Source: UBA7236 sp044227505 (GTDB lineage: Bacteria; Bacteroidota; Bacteroidia; Chitinophagales; BACL12). Taken from it: a stretch of DNA of 53,901 bases. The stretch covers positions 1 through 53,901 of the forward strand of contig JBGAWP010000022.1 in the NCBI GenBank assembly GCA_044227505.1. The letters are read 5' to 3'. The position numbers were made by a program, and so were the translations under genes. Of the stretch, positions 41,827 through 50,992 are shown piece after piece. Numbering within the stretch: the first letter of the stretch is position 1; each line of letters starts with the position of its first letter. The notes beneath the pieces are model-generated. The model made no database searches, was not told the origin of the DNA, and was given only the letters and a program-made list of their open reading frames with translations.

Positions 41827-43101
41827 TTATTTAAGTGCGGGAAAAATTTTATTGCGCACTTCGCCAAATCCAATACGAATACCATTTTTTTCACACCATG
41901 CTTTCATTATAACAGTATCATAGTCATTTATAAATTTTCTTTCACTGCCATCATGCATGATCAGAGGTTTTTCTCCTCTCCAGGTTAATTCCATCATGCT
42001 TCCATAAGTATTTGGTTCATTTCCGCTAATGGTGCCCGATGCATAAATGTCAGCAGCCCGTATATTACATCCATTACATGTTTGATGTGCAAGTTGTTGC
42101 GCCATATTCCAATACATGTATTTATAATTGGAATTACTGATCAAACTTGCTTCTGTGAATTCAGGTGCAATATAAACTTCGAGATTAATATCAATATTTT
42201 TGTTCCCTTCAAATTTTAAATAATCAAGTACCTCCGGTATTTGTTTTGTTCCTGGAATTCTGAATGGTTCCAATGCATCTAGTGTAACCACCCAGGAAGA
42301 AATGGACGATGCGAAATTCTTAGCTAAAAAAGGACCGAGGGGAACATACTCCCAACGCTGTATATCACGAGCACTCCAGTCGTTAAAGATCACCATTCCA
42401 AAAATAAAATCATCAGCTTCATCGGTCGTGATACTTTCACCCATCGGCTTGCCTTCATGTGTGATAAAAGCCATTTCCAATTCAAAATCCAATTGTTTTG
42501 TCGGACCAAATGTAGGGTTGTCGCCCTCTTTTACAATAGTTTGTCCTTTTGGCCTTCTTATTTCTGTTCCACTTTTAACAATAGAGGAGCATCTCCCGTG
42601 ATATCCAATTGGCATGTGTTTCCAGTTTGGCAATAATGGATTGTCAGGACGAAACATTTTTCCTATATTGGTTGCATGTTGCTCACTGGAATAAAAGTCG
42701 GTATAATCACCTGGATTTATCGGAAGCAACATTTCAACTTCCTCCATCGGAATTAAAAACTTGGTATAAACATCAGGTCTGTTTCTCAGTGAAGTATTTT
42801 CCTGTCTTAATAAAAGTGATATTGCGAATCGCAATGCTCTTGTCTTATATTTTCCGGTTTTTATAAGATCATTTAAATAATAATTGTAGAAAACAGAATC
42901 TTCTAACAATAAGGCTCCAAAAAAATCTTCCTTCTGCAGAGCATAAAGATCTAATACGAAATTCCCAATTGCGACACCTACACGAGGATGTTCATCCTCC
43001 TTTCTGAAAATTCCAAAGGGAAGGTTTTGTATTGGGAAATCACTATTGGCATCTACCGGAACCCAGGACGAAAGTTTTGGGTCATTTGAATCCACTTCCA
43101 T
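41827..43101 (-). CDS. fahA: Fumarylacetoacetase
   Basis: 424 residues. FAH catalyses the last step of tyrosine/phenylalanine catabolism: fumarylacetoacetate to fumarate and acetoacetate. N-terminal FAA_hydrolase_N (LPFGIFRKEDEHPRVGVAI) and C-terminal FAA_hydrolase domains with metal-binding FDLEM-type region (LDFELEMAF), NDWSARDIQRWEYVPLGPF, and YWNMAQQLAHQT. Residues match the classical FAH fold. The ATG at 43101 is preferred. With the downstream flavin reductase gene it forms a small catabolic operon; fumarate feeds the TCA cycle. Confidence 0.95.
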   Translation of the reverse strand: MEVDSNDPKLSSWVPVDANSDFPIQNLPFGIFRKEDEHPRVGVAIGNFVLDLYALQKEDFFGALLLEDSVFYNYYLNDLIKTGKYKTRALRFAISLLLRQENTSLRNRPDVYTKFLIPMEEVEMLLPINPGDYTDFYSSEQHATNIGKMFRPDNPLLPNWKHMPIGYHGRCSSIVKSGTEIRRPKGQTIVKEGDNPTFGPTKQLDFELEMAFITHEGKPMGESITTDEADDFIFGMVIFNDWSARDIQRWEYVPLGPFLAKNFASSISSWVVTLDALEPFRIPGTKQIPEVLDYLKFEGNKNIDINLEVYIAPEFTEASLISNSNYKYMYWNMAQQLAHQTCNGCNIRAADIYASGTISGNEPNTYGSMMELTWRGEKPLIMHDGSERKFINDYDTVIMKAWCEKNGIRIGFGEVRNKIFPALK

Positions 43102-43154
43102 AAATCAATATTATTTTACAAAAATACAACAACAGTGGCTTTCCCTCATTAATT

Positions 43155-43646
43155 TTGAAAACCTTGGAAATTGTTTTACTGATATTAGCGATACTTTTTA
43201 TGCTTGTGGGAATTCTCGGAAGCATATTGCCGATATTACCTGGTCCTCCTCTATGTTATGGTGGGTTTATTTTATTGCATTTTTCACAGTTTGGAGAATT
43301 TACAAACGTATTTCTCATCATTTGGGCGGCAGTTGTTGTGATACAAGGGATATTGGAATATTATATCCCAACCTGGGGGACTAAAAAATATGGCGGTACT
43401 AAAGCCGGGCAAAAAGGAGCTATGGTTGGAACACTTCTAGGGATTTTTATTCCCCCGCAACCATTAGGTTTGATTATTGGTCCATTTGCAGGTGCGTATT
43501 TGGGTGAGATCTTACACGATAATAAAAATAAAAAAAGGGCATTGAGAAGTGCTTGGGGTAGTTTTATTGGATTTTTGGTAGGGACCTTTATTAAAGTGGT
43601 AACTGTAATAGTTATGGCCATCTATTTTGTGAGAGAATTTATTTAA
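43155..43646 (+). CDS. DUF456 membrane protein
   Basis: 163 residues with four hydrophobic segments, glycine-rich. DUF456 signature: ILAILFMLVGILGSILPILP followed by GPPLCYGGFILLHFS, and GAMVGTLLGIFIPPQPLGLIIGPFAGAYLGE. Function unknown. The start is a TTG at 43155: the family starts at this point and the next ATG would remove the first helix. It converges with the glycosyltransferase gene and overlaps its end by eight bases. Confidence 0.8.
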   Translation: MKTLEIVLLILAILFMLVGILGSILPILPGPPLCYGGFILLHFSQFGEFTNVFLIIWAAVVVIQGILEYYIPTWGTKKYGGTKAGQKGAMVGTLLGIFIPPQPLGLIIGPFAGAYLGEILHDNKNKKRALRSAWGSFIGFLVGTFIKVVTVIVMAIYFVREFI

Positions 43647-45102
43647 TTTGAAATAATTCCCAACCGTTTTCAAATTTTTTCTCACTTTGTAATGTGTAGT
43701 GCGAATGCAGAAATTGATAGTTTTCCATTGGGTTCAGGTCTGTAAATTGATTTGAAAAAGCCTCGTAATTAAATAAAAGATAACCATTTTGTATTGTCGA
43801 ATCCGTTAAGCTGTTAGTGTAAATATCAAATATTTTAACTTCAGGATAATAGGCCTTTATTGCACCATCAATAGAAAAGGTATACACCATAACGCCTTTG
43901 GGTAATGAAGAGATGGTATCGGCAATATTTTTTTCATTCTTGTTCATTTCTAAAGTTACTCTGAAAGAGTAAATAAAGAGTGCAAGTTGTATTGCTGTGA
44001 TCATGAATATGAATAAGAACAATTTTTTATTGGTAAATTCAAACTTATTCAGTATCTCTAAAAATGACGCATAATAAAAAACAAGTAGGAGGGGTAATAC
44101 AAACATTAAGTATCGGTCGCTTTGATAGGCATTGCCCGCTAAAAAGCAGAGATACAAAATAATGGTCAAAAGTGTAAGTTGTTGCTCTTTTTGAGCAAAT
44201 TGTTTTTTTCTGGCGAATATGATAAATAGCAATCCGGTGAATATAAAGGCCGGATGGACGAATATTTGAAACACATATACAATATTTGGATATTTGTAAT
44301 GCTGCCATCCATCCAGATTATAAAAATCCCTCCTAAAAAAATTTGAAATCGAGTATTGGTCTAAAAAGTAGAAATAACTGAAAGTTGACTCATTTCCTGT
44401 TATATCCCAAAAGAAAAAACGGCCTTTCAGGAAATAATCGGGTAAACTTCCCAATAGAAAAAAAACAACCCCAATGACGAAAAGATGATATTTTTTTTGT
44501 TTAAGTATTTGTCGGATACAGATAACTGCCGGCATTATTAAAATTACCACAGCAGGATAACGTGTCATAATGGCAAAGCCACTAAATAAACAGGCAAATA
44601 AAAGCGAATTTATTCTCCCCTTCAGCTGAAATTGTAAACTGAAATACAATGCGGTAAGCCACAAAACTATTCCTGTAATATCACTCATACTTATGATACT
44701 AAACCTTAAAATGTAAGGCGAAAGCGCAAAAAACAAGAACAAATAAATATCAAGATATTTATCTGTTTTATATATCATTAGTATTATTTTCCGCAATAGA
44801 ATATAGGAAACCATCAGGGCAATAAGGGAAACAAATTGTAATACAAATAAGGTATCAGGAATGAGCAATCCGATCAAACTACAAATAAAAGGGTACATGC
44901 CCGGAAATACTGAATATGTTGGCAATGGTCCACCTTTGTAATATTGAATTAACTCGCGGGTGGTCTTAAGATATTCATAACTGTCTTGGCCGAAATACCC
45001 ATTAAACTGGTAAATTAAGATAATGGAAATTTGAATAATGGAGATAGCAAACAATGCGATCCAATATTGATGCAATTTGAGATATAAAAAAAGGGCTTTC
45101 AT
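43639..45102 (-). CDS. GT-C type (GT39-like) membrane glycosyltransferase
   Basis: 487 residues with about ten membrane helices. The GT-C motif is in the first periplasmic loop: FGQDSYEYL, with Asp as the likely acceptor-activating residue. Overall layout resembles the dolichyl-phosphate-mannose-protein mannosyltransferase (PMT/ArnT-like) family, which uses polyprenyl-phosphate sugars. A soluble C-terminal periplasmic part of about 90 residues follows. Substrate is not known. It stands alone. Confidence 0.75.
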   Translation of the reverse strand: MKALFLYLKLHQYWIALFAISIIQISIILIYQFNGYFGQDSYEYLKTTRELIQYYKGGPLPTYSVFPGMYPFICSLIGLLIPDTLFVLQFVSLIALMVSYILLRKIILMIYKTDKYLDIYLFLFFALSPYILRFSIISMSDITGIVLWLTALYFSLQFQLKGRINSLLFACLFSGFAIMTRYPAVVILIMPAVICIRQILKQKKYHLFVIGVVFFLLGSLPDYFLKGRFFFWDITGNESTFSYFYFLDQYSISNFFRRDFYNLDGWQHYKYPNIVYVFQIFVHPAFIFTGLLFIIFARKKQFAQKEQQLTLLTIILYLCFLAGNAYQSDRYLMFVLPLLLVFYYASFLEILNKFEFTNKKLFLFIFMITAIQLALFIYSFRVTLEMNKNEKNIADTISSLPKGVMVYTFSIDGAIKAYYPEVKIFDIYTNSLTDSTIQNGYLLFNYEAFSNQFTDLNPMENYQFLHSHYTLQSEKKFENGWELFQIK

Positions 45103-45165
45103 TTATTAACGGAGGTAAATATAATTATACCAACGTCCATTTTATCATAATTACCGCAATTTGAA

Positions 45166-45522
45166 CTATAATCGCAAATCTTCGTCGTCGCTAAATTCGG
45201 GAGAAGGTTGTTTAAAAGTTCTTTTAACTTCCTCCTTTTTGATCTGCCTCTGAATTATTAGGTCTGCTAAAATTTCCGGAGCTGATTCAGGTAAATGTTT
45301 TGCTAAAAGCGTTTTTGCTTTTTCTTCGTCAACATCTATGCGGTAGAGTATTAATATCAACTTTTCAAAATTATGATCCATAAGGTAAGAAATAACCTCC
45401 ATTAGTTTTGTTTTCAAAACTTCCTGATCGTTTATTTCAATCATGTTATCCTTAAGTTCAATTTCGCTCATTTCAGCGATTTCGGATATCATGGATTCCA
45501 TCCAGTTTTTGGTTGAGGTCAT
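45166..45522 (-). CDS. Hypothetical acidic helical protein, 118 aa
   Basis: Soluble, strongly acidic, all-helical, no recognised family. Features: EVLKTKLMEVISYLMDHNFEKLI followed by a VDEEKAKTLLAKHLPE segment; a low-complexity acidic tail FSDDEDLRL. Similar small proteins occur in many Bacteroidota next to the TIGR02757 gene, as here (28 bases between). It may be translationally linked to that gene. Confidence 0.6.
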   Translation of the reverse strand: MTSTKNWMESMISEIAEMSEIELKDNMIEINDQEVLKTKLMEVISYLMDHNFEKLILILYRIDVDEEKAKTLLAKHLPESAPEILADLIIQRQIKKEEVKRTFKQPSPEFSDDEDLRL

Positions 45523-45550
45523 CTAAAATGTGTTTGAATAACCAACATCG

Positions 45551-46336
45551 TTAAAATATCATGCCATTTTTCTCCATCACCCCGGTTCCGAATAATGCAA
45601 AATCGTATTTGACTGGATCGTCAGCATCAAATTGTTTTAAACTCCATGTAAGTTCTTTTGCGGTAAGCCAGTCGGTTTGTTTTCTTTTAATAAGATTTAA
45701 TTGTCTGGCAATTCGTTCAACATGCACATCCAGGGGGCATATCAGCTGATCCGTGCGCAATAATTTCCAAAGTCCGAAATCCACTCCCATATCATCCTTC
45801 CGAACCATCCAACGCAAAAACATATTCAACCGTTTACATGTGCTTTTTGAGTTTGGTGTTGGAACATGTTTTTTTGTTCTGTGAGGAGAATGCGGATCAT
45901 CGAAAAATAATTTGTGGAAATGAACGAGAAAATTCTCCACAGTTTCCTCCTTTTGGTAGCCGGGAAAAATAAATGCCTCTTCAAGGGAAGAATGTCTAGA
46001 ATAAAATTTTTTAAAAAAGTGTATGAAATATAAAGTATCAGTAAAATTAAAGGTGCGATGTTTAAAATTTGAAAATCGTTTAAGATCTTTTTCATCATGA
46101 TTTGATATAAAATCAAAGGGAGCTCCATCCATTAATTGAATGAGTTCCTTTGTTTTGTTGATGATGGTTTTTCGTTGCCCCCAGGCAAGTACAGCTGTCC
46201 AAAAACCCATTATCTCAATATCCTGTAGCTTGTTAAATTGATGCGGTATTGATATAGGATCGTTTACAATAAAATCAGGTCGATTATATAATAGATATTG
46301 ACGGTTTAAAAAATCCTTTAAGGCATTATGATTCAT
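45551..46336 (-). CDS. TIGR02757 (DUF2400) family protein
   Basis: 261 residues from the ATG at 46336; a longer frame overlaps the upstream PrsW gene and is less likely. TIGR02757/DUF2400 family: IMGFWTAVLAWGQRKTIINK, FKHRTFNFTDTLYFIHFFK, RMLRWMVRKDDMGVDFGLW-like region and the CPLDVHVERIARQLNLI signature. The family is found in Bacteroidota and relatives and has a helix-hairpin-helix/DNA-glycosylase-like architecture; function unproven. It lies just after prsW and before the acidic hypothetical gene. Confidence 0.82.
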   Translation of the reverse strand: MNHNALKDFLNRQYLLYNRPDFIVNDPISIPHQFNKLQDIEIMGFWTAVLAWGQRKTIINKTKELIQLMDGAPFDFISNHDEKDLKRFSNFKHRTFNFTDTLYFIHFFKKFYSRHSSLEEAFIFPGYQKEETVENFLVHFHKLFFDDPHSPHRTKKHVPTPNSKSTCKRLNMFLRWMVRKDDMGVDFGLWKLLRTDQLICPLDVHVERIARQLNLIKRKQTDWLTAKELTWSLKQFDADDPVKYDFALFGTGVMEKNGMIF

Positions 46337-46346
46337 TATTTTTCGC

Positions 46347-47126
46347 CTATTTTGGTTTTGTTGGCGAATCAAATCCAGTCTCCGCTGACTCGAATGATAT
46401 TGAATCAAGCGCATCAGATTTTTGTTTAAATGCATTTGGATTTTGTTTGTGCAATTTCACAGCTCTTACGGAGAACCGCAAACCTATTATTAAAGAAACT
46501 ACAGCTCCAATGTATAATCCGACCGTTAAATTTTGGAAAAGGAAAAAGTCATAAAATCCATGTAGTATGGTTGCCATCAAAAATCCACGAAACATTAATG
46601 ATCTTTCATTCGCGTGATTAAATTTCGCCAGTCCAATATAATATCCCATAATTGCAGCAAATGTGGCATGCGCCGGAACTGCTGTTACAGCTCTTAAACC
46701 TGCTGTCCCCCATGCCGCGCCTAAGGTGTCAGCTCCAAAAATGTACATCAGATTTTCAACTGTTGCAAAACCCATTCCCACCATTACTGCGTAAATAATT
46801 CCATCGTATGGTTCATTGAAGGATGGTTTTTTATAAGCGTAATATCTAAGGAAAATATATTTTGAAAATTCTTCGCTGGCAGCAATAATTATAAATGTAT
46901 AAATTGCAATAGAGATAACAGAAGTGCCATTACTTCCTGGTACAAACATTGGGAGTGCACTTTCAAGAACTATCGCCGGCAAAACACTAAAGCATCCTGC
47001 AAGAAAACTGCGCAATAAAACACCAAAAGGTTCTCGGTCATGTTTATCTTTTGCGTAGAAAAAAATAATTATAGCCGCTGCCGGTCCAATGGCAAGAAAA
47101 AACAATGCGAGGGTATTGAGATTCAT
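46347..47126 (-). CDS. PrsW family intramembrane metalloprotease
   Basis: 259 residues, seven to eight membrane helices. PrsW-family motifs: AASEEFSKYIFL (Glu85, Glu86), GFATVENLMY (Glu124), VPAHATFAAIMGY (His153) and ILHGFYDFFLF (His189). In Bacillus subtilis PrsW cleaves the anti-sigma factor RsiW; the family is a member of the Abi-like (CPBP) protease group with glutamate and histidine active site. Here the substrate is unknown. A polar C-terminal tail of about 25 residues is cytoplasmic. The TIGR02757 gene starts 11 bases after its stop. Confidence 0.87.
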   Translation of the reverse strand: MNLNTLALFFLAIGPAAAIIIFFYAKDKHDREPFGVLLRSFLAGCFSVLPAIVLESALPMFVPGSNGTSVISIAIYTFIIIAASEEFSKYIFLRYYAYKKPSFNEPYDGIIYAVMVGMGFATVENLMYIFGADTLGAAWGTAGLRAVTAVPAHATFAAIMGYYIGLAKFNHANERSLMFRGFLMATILHGFYDFFLFQNLTVGLYIGAVVSLIIGLRFSVRAVKLHKQNPNAFKQKSDALDSISFESAETGFDSPTKPK

Positions 47127-47226
47127 GATTATTAAATATGGAACAAGAATAAAAAAAAATAAGCAAAATTTCTACTTAAAATACCGCTTTCTTCAATAAT
47201 CCAATAAAATAGGGTGTTAAAATAAC

Positions 47227-48366
47227 TTACTTCAAAGCATTCTCAAGATCCAGAATCAGATCATCCACATCTTCAACACCAACGCTCAATCGAATAAGTG
47301 AATCAACCAAACCATTTTTCAATCGCTCTTCCTTCGGAATGGATGCATGTGTCATGCTGGCGGGATGACCGATCAAACTTTCTACACCTCCCAGACTTTC
47401 CGCAAGCGAAAATAAGTGCGTCGAGGATAGAATTTTTGTCGCTTCTGTAAAATCATCTCCCTTTAAAGTAAAGGAAACCATTGCACCGAACATCCGCATT
47501 TGTTTTGCTGCAATTACATGGTTGGGATGATCGGAAAAACCAGGCCAATACACCTTTTCTATTTTTGCATGTCCGCGCAGGAAATGAGCAATTTTTTCAG
47601 CATTCTCGCAACTGCGTTGAACACGTAAATGCAATGTTTTGATCCCCCGTAAAATTAAAAAACAGTCCTGTGGGCCCGGTACTGCACCTGTAGCATTTTG
47701 AATAAAATATAATTGATCGGCTAAGTTTTTATCCTTTACAATTACGCACCCGTGAATAACATCACTATGACCACCTAAATATTTAGTTGCAGAATGCATT
47801 ACAATATCAGCGCCGAGATCAAGTGGTGTTTGTAAATAAGGAGATGCAAATGTATTATCCACGCAAACTAAAATATGATGTGCCTTCGCAATTTTACAAA
47901 TGGCTTCAATATCTACAATACGCAACATCGGATTTGTTGGAGTTTCAATCCATATCATTTTTGTTGCCGGGTTAATAAGTGGAATTATACTCTCCGGATT
48001 AGTTAGATCTGCAAAATGAAATTTCATTCCGAAACGTGCATATACTTTTGTGAATGCCCGGTAAGATCCGCCATAAAGATCATTTGTAGAAATTATCTCA
48101 TCACCCTGACTGAATAATTTAATAATTCCATCCGTTGCTGCTAATCCGCTTGCAAAACAAATTCCGAAATTTCCATTTTCCAATGCGGCAAGATTTTTTT
48201 GTAATGCATCTCTGGTTGGATTTTGCGTGCGTGCGTATTCGTAACCCTTGTGATCACCCGGTGCATTTTGCACATAGGTAGAGGTTTGAAAAATTGGAGT
48301 CATAATTGCCCCCGTAGATGGATCCGGTTCTATCCCAGCATGTATAACCTTCGTATTAAATTTCAT
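47227..48366 (-). CDS. Cystathionine gamma-synthase/lyase family PLP enzyme
   Basis: 379 residues from the ATG at 48366 (the frame reads on upstream but MKFNTKVIHAGIEPDPSTGA is the family start). Trans-sulfuration enzyme of the Cys/Met metabolism PLP family. PLP Lys195 in SATKYLGGHSD, phosphate-binding YGGSYRAF and GLAATDG, and the C-terminal SLGGVESLIGHPASMTHASI motif. The family cannot be resolved to synthase (metB) or lyase (mccB) by sight. It stands alone, followed by no clear terminator and preceded by REP-like repeats. Confidence 0.9.
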   Translation of the reverse strand: MKFNTKVIHAGIEPDPSTGAIMTPIFQTSTYVQNAPGDHKGYEYARTQNPTRDALQKNLAALENGNFGICFASGLAATDGIIKLFSQGDEIISTNDLYGGSYRAFTKVYARFGMKFHFADLTNPESIIPLINPATKMIWIETPTNPMLRIVDIEAICKIAKAHHILVCVDNTFASPYLQTPLDLGADIVMHSATKYLGGHSDVIHGCVIVKDKNLADQLYFIQNATGAVPGPQDCFLILRGIKTLHLRVQRSCENAEKIAHFLRGHAKIEKVYWPGFSDHPNHVIAAKQMRMFGAMVSFTLKGDDFTEATKILSSTHLFSLAESLGGVESLIGHPASMTHASIPKEERLKNGLVDSLIRLSVGVEDVDDLILDLENALK

Positions 48367-48443
48367 AACCAATTTATAAATTACCAAATTATCAAATTAC
48401 CAAATGCATTTCATTCTCTCATTCCTTCATTCTATATTTTAAT

Positions 48444-48489
48444 CCTCCCTCAGACCTGCACAGGTTTCCCAAACCTGTGAGGTCGAGGG
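48444..48489. repeat. REP-like palindrome, copy 2
   Basis: Reverse-orientation copy of the element at 6920-6960: CCTCAGACCTGCACAGGTTT, then CCC, then AAACCTGTGAGGTCGAGGG. Arms pair as a hairpin. Confidence 0.65.
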
Positions 48490-48540
48490 CCTTTACTTTC
48501 ATTCCTTCCTTCATTCATTCTTTCTTTTTTTATCCGCCCG

Positions 48541-48592
48541 ATCCGCGTCATCCGCGCCTGCCTGCTGACCGCGTCAGGCAGGTTCCCCTTTT
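48541..48592. repeat. GC-rich palindromic repeat
   Basis: ATCCGCGTCATCCGCG followed by CCTGCCTG (48557-48564) and CAGGCAGG (48575-48582), which can pair. GC content is far above the surrounding DNA, suggesting an extragenic repeat element, perhaps mobile. Confidence 0.55.
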
Positions 48593-48606
48593 CCTCCGTT
48601 CTTTTA

Positions 48607-49851
48607 TTAAAAAGTATGAACCACCAAACCACTTCTCAATTTCGGTTCAAACCAAGTGCTTTTAGGAGGCATTACATTTCCAGAATCAGCAATATTTATT
48701 AATTGTTGAATAGAAACGGGATATAAACTGAATGCGATCTTCATTTCACCACTGTTCACTCTTTTTTCAAGCTCACCTAATCCTCTTATCCCACCAACAA
48801 AATCAATTCTTTTATCGGTGCGCTGATCTTTAATATTAAATATCGGGTCTAATATATGATTGGATAAAATTGTAACATCAAGTACTGCTATCGGATCATT
48901 ATTATCGTACGTATTTTCTTTTGCGGTAAGTTTATACCATTCGTTATCAATATACATTCCGAAGTTGTGTAAACTTTCAGGTTTGTACGTGGAATTTTTG
49001 CGTTCAACGATAAAATCATTTTCTAAAGCTGTTATGATATCGTTTTTTGTGTGTCCGTTAAGATCAACTATAACACGGTTATAATCCATGATCATTAACT
49101 GACTTGCAGGGAAAATAACACTCAAAAAGAAATTATATTCCTCTTTTCCGGTGTGATTCGGATTTGCATCTCCCATCCTTTTGCCAACTTTTGCGCTTGA
49201 AGCACTGCGATGGTGACCATCTGCGATATAGGTGAATGGCACAGATTGTTGAAATAATCGGACGAGTTCCTTTATTTGTTGCTCATTGTCAATAACCCAA
49301 AAAGTGTGTTGAATTCCATCTTCTGCTGTAAAGTCATTAATTGGAGCAGTAGTTTCCACTATATTATTAATTATGACATCAACAGCGTTTACATCCGGAT
49401 ATGTTAAAAAAACCGGTTCCGGGTGACATTGCAACTCAAACATATGTCTGATCCTATCATTTTCTTTATCCGGTCTGGTGAACTCATGTTTTTTGATAAT
49501 ATCATTGAAGTAGTCCTCAATACTTGAGTTTGCAACTAATCCAACTTGTGCATGGCCATTCATGATCTGGCGATATGCATATAAACAAGGGGTGCCATCC
49601 TGACTAAAGGTTCCATCGGTTTGAAACCTTTTCCAATTTTCCACTGCCTTGGCATAAACGGCATCATCATAATGGTCAATATTCTCCGGCAGATCAATTT
49701 CCGGTTTACAAACATGTAAAAAACTTACTGCATTGCCAGCAGCTTCTTCTCTGGCTTCTTCGCTGTTTAATACATCATAGGGGCGACTTGCCACTAATTC
49801 TGCAAGCTCCGGTTTTGGTCTCCATCCTCTGAATGGGTTAATGATTGCCAT
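48607..49851 (-). CDS. DUF1015 family protein (serine-gene-linked)
   Basis: 414 residues from the ATG at 49851 (MAIINPFRGWRPKPE is the family start). DUF1015 signature: YIADGHHRSASSAKVG, plus FRGWRPKPELAELVASRPYD and FVGGIRGLGELEKRV. Members were named SerB-proximal from their genomic neighbourhood; here serA and serC lie 1.1-3.2 kb away on the same strand, with one T9SS gene on the other strand in between. Function unknown, possibly a role in serine/phosphoserine metabolism. Confidence 0.85.
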   Translation of the reverse strand: MAIINPFRGWRPKPELAELVASRPYDVLNSEEAREEAAGNAVSFLHVCKPEIDLPENIDHYDDAVYAKAVENWKRFQTDGTFSQDGTPCLYAYRQIMNGHAQVGLVANSSIEDYFNDIIKKHEFTRPDKENDRIRHMFELQCHPEPVFLTYPDVNAVDVIINNIVETTAPINDFTAEDGIQHTFWVIDNEQQIKELVRLFQQSVPFTYIADGHHRSASSAKVGKRMGDANPNHTGKEEYNFFLSVIFPASQLMIMDYNRVIVDLNGHTKNDIITALENDFIVERKNSTYKPESLHNFGMYIDNEWYKLTAKENTYDNNDPIAVLDVTILSNHILDPIFNIKDQRTDKRIDFVGGIRGLGELEKRVNSGEMKIAFSLYPVSIQQLINIADSGNVMPPKSTWFEPKLRSGLVVHTF

Positions 49852-50022
49852 ACATTTATTTTTTTGCAAAGATAGAAAGTGTTTTGTCTTTGTTTTTGTT
49901 AATCAGAATTTTATCTGCAAAGTGCCGTTATTGTTGGATTCTCTCGAAAGTACCACACCTTAAAAATTTTATTTTTTCTTTTAAAAAAAAGCCAACTAAT
50001 TTTGAATTTGAAAAAAATTGTA

Positions 50023-50030
50023 TATTTGGG
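50023..50030 (+). promoter_or_regulatory. -7 box of the 50052 gene
   Basis: TATATTTG matches TAnnTTTG exactly, 21 bases before the ATG. A TTTG at 50003 is the closest -33 candidate, with a short 16-base spacer. Confidence 0.45.
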
Positions 50031-50051
50031 CAATCAAATAAAAAAAATATT

Positions 50052-50912
50052 ATGAATAAGATTTACAAAAATTTAACTGGTTCAAAATTAAAGGCATATT
50101 CAGCTATGGCCGCTGCTTTGACTGCCGGAACCTCTTCCTTGAACGCAGAAGTGGTTTATACTGACATTACAGATGTTACAATCGGTCTTGGAGAAGCATT
50201 CGAGATGGATATCGACGGTGATGGCACTATGGATTTCATTATTGCAGCTTCAAGTTTAACCGGTTCTAACGGAACTTGGTCATTTGCATCTGCATTTGGC
50301 AGCGTTGGGTCTTTAGGAATTGGTGGACCATCTAATCAGGCTATCGGAACTGTTGGACCATACTATCCATATGCTTCTGCTCTTGATGCAGGTGATGAGA
50401 TCGGACCTGATGGTTCTTTCTTAAGTTACCCAAGCCTTGGAAACGTTGCTGTTGTAGCATCTAACTTCTATGGTGTAACTTATGGTAATTTCCCTGGCGA
50501 AGGTGAAAAATTCCTTGGAGTGAAATTCGCAATTGGTAGTGATATTCATTATGGTTGGGTTCGTTTAGAATCTGATATCAGTGATGTATTTGTTACCATT
50601 ATGGATTTTGCATACGAAAATACTGCTGATCAATCAATTGAAGCAGGTGCAACAGTTGGTTCCGCAGTTGCTGAATTACCTGCAGGTTCTGTAAATATTT
50701 ACAGTTTCTGCAGTGCAGTAAATGTGATCAACAATGTTAATCTTGCTGATGCTACTGTTCAAATTTTCGATCTTACAGGAAAAATGATCACTAGCCAAAC
50801 TTTAACGAATGGTTCAACTCAAATTGACCTGAGCGCATTTGCTTCCGGTAATTATGTAGTAACAATCACTAGTAAAGAAGGTGTTGCAAGCAAAAATGTA
50901 TATATCAACTAA
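50052..50912 (+). CDS. T9SS-secreted protein, 286 aa
   Basis: The ATG at 50052 starts a signal peptide (KLKAYSAMAAALTAGTSSLNA), a typical secreted beginning; the frame is open further upstream but runs through the promoter. The mature part has a Ca-binding-like MDIDGDGTMDF stretch, a glycine/serine-rich beta domain, a LGVKFAIGSDIHYGWVRLE segment and a T9SS sorting domain (VNIYSFCSAVNVINNVNLA to NVYIN). The family recurs in Bacteroidota without known function. It is likely surface-bound. A strong terminator follows. Confidence 0.8.
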   Translation: MNKIYKNLTGSKLKAYSAMAAALTAGTSSLNAEVVYTDITDVTIGLGEAFEMDIDGDGTMDFIIAASSLTGSNGTWSFASAFGSVGSLGIGGPSNQAIGTVGPYYPYASALDAGDEIGPDGSFLSYPSLGNVAVVASNFYGVTYGNFPGEGEKFLGVKFAIGSDIHYGWVRLESDISDVFVTIMDFAYENTADQSIEAGATVGSAVAELPAGSVNIYSFCSAVNVINNVNLADATVQIFDLTGKMITSQTLTNGSTQIDLSAFASGNYVVTITSKEGVASKNVYIN

Positions 50913-50930
50913 ATACATTTAATATTTATA

Positions 50931-50960
50931 AAAAATGCGAAGTGAAAACTTCGCATTTTT
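50931..50960 (+). terminator. Intrinsic terminator
   Basis: AAAAATGCGAAGT (50931-50943) pairs with ACTTCGCATTTTT (50948-50960) around a GAAA loop; further T residues follow. Confidence 0.9.
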
Positions 50961-50992
50961 TTTTGCTTTTTTTTGAAGAAATTTGTTGGAGC

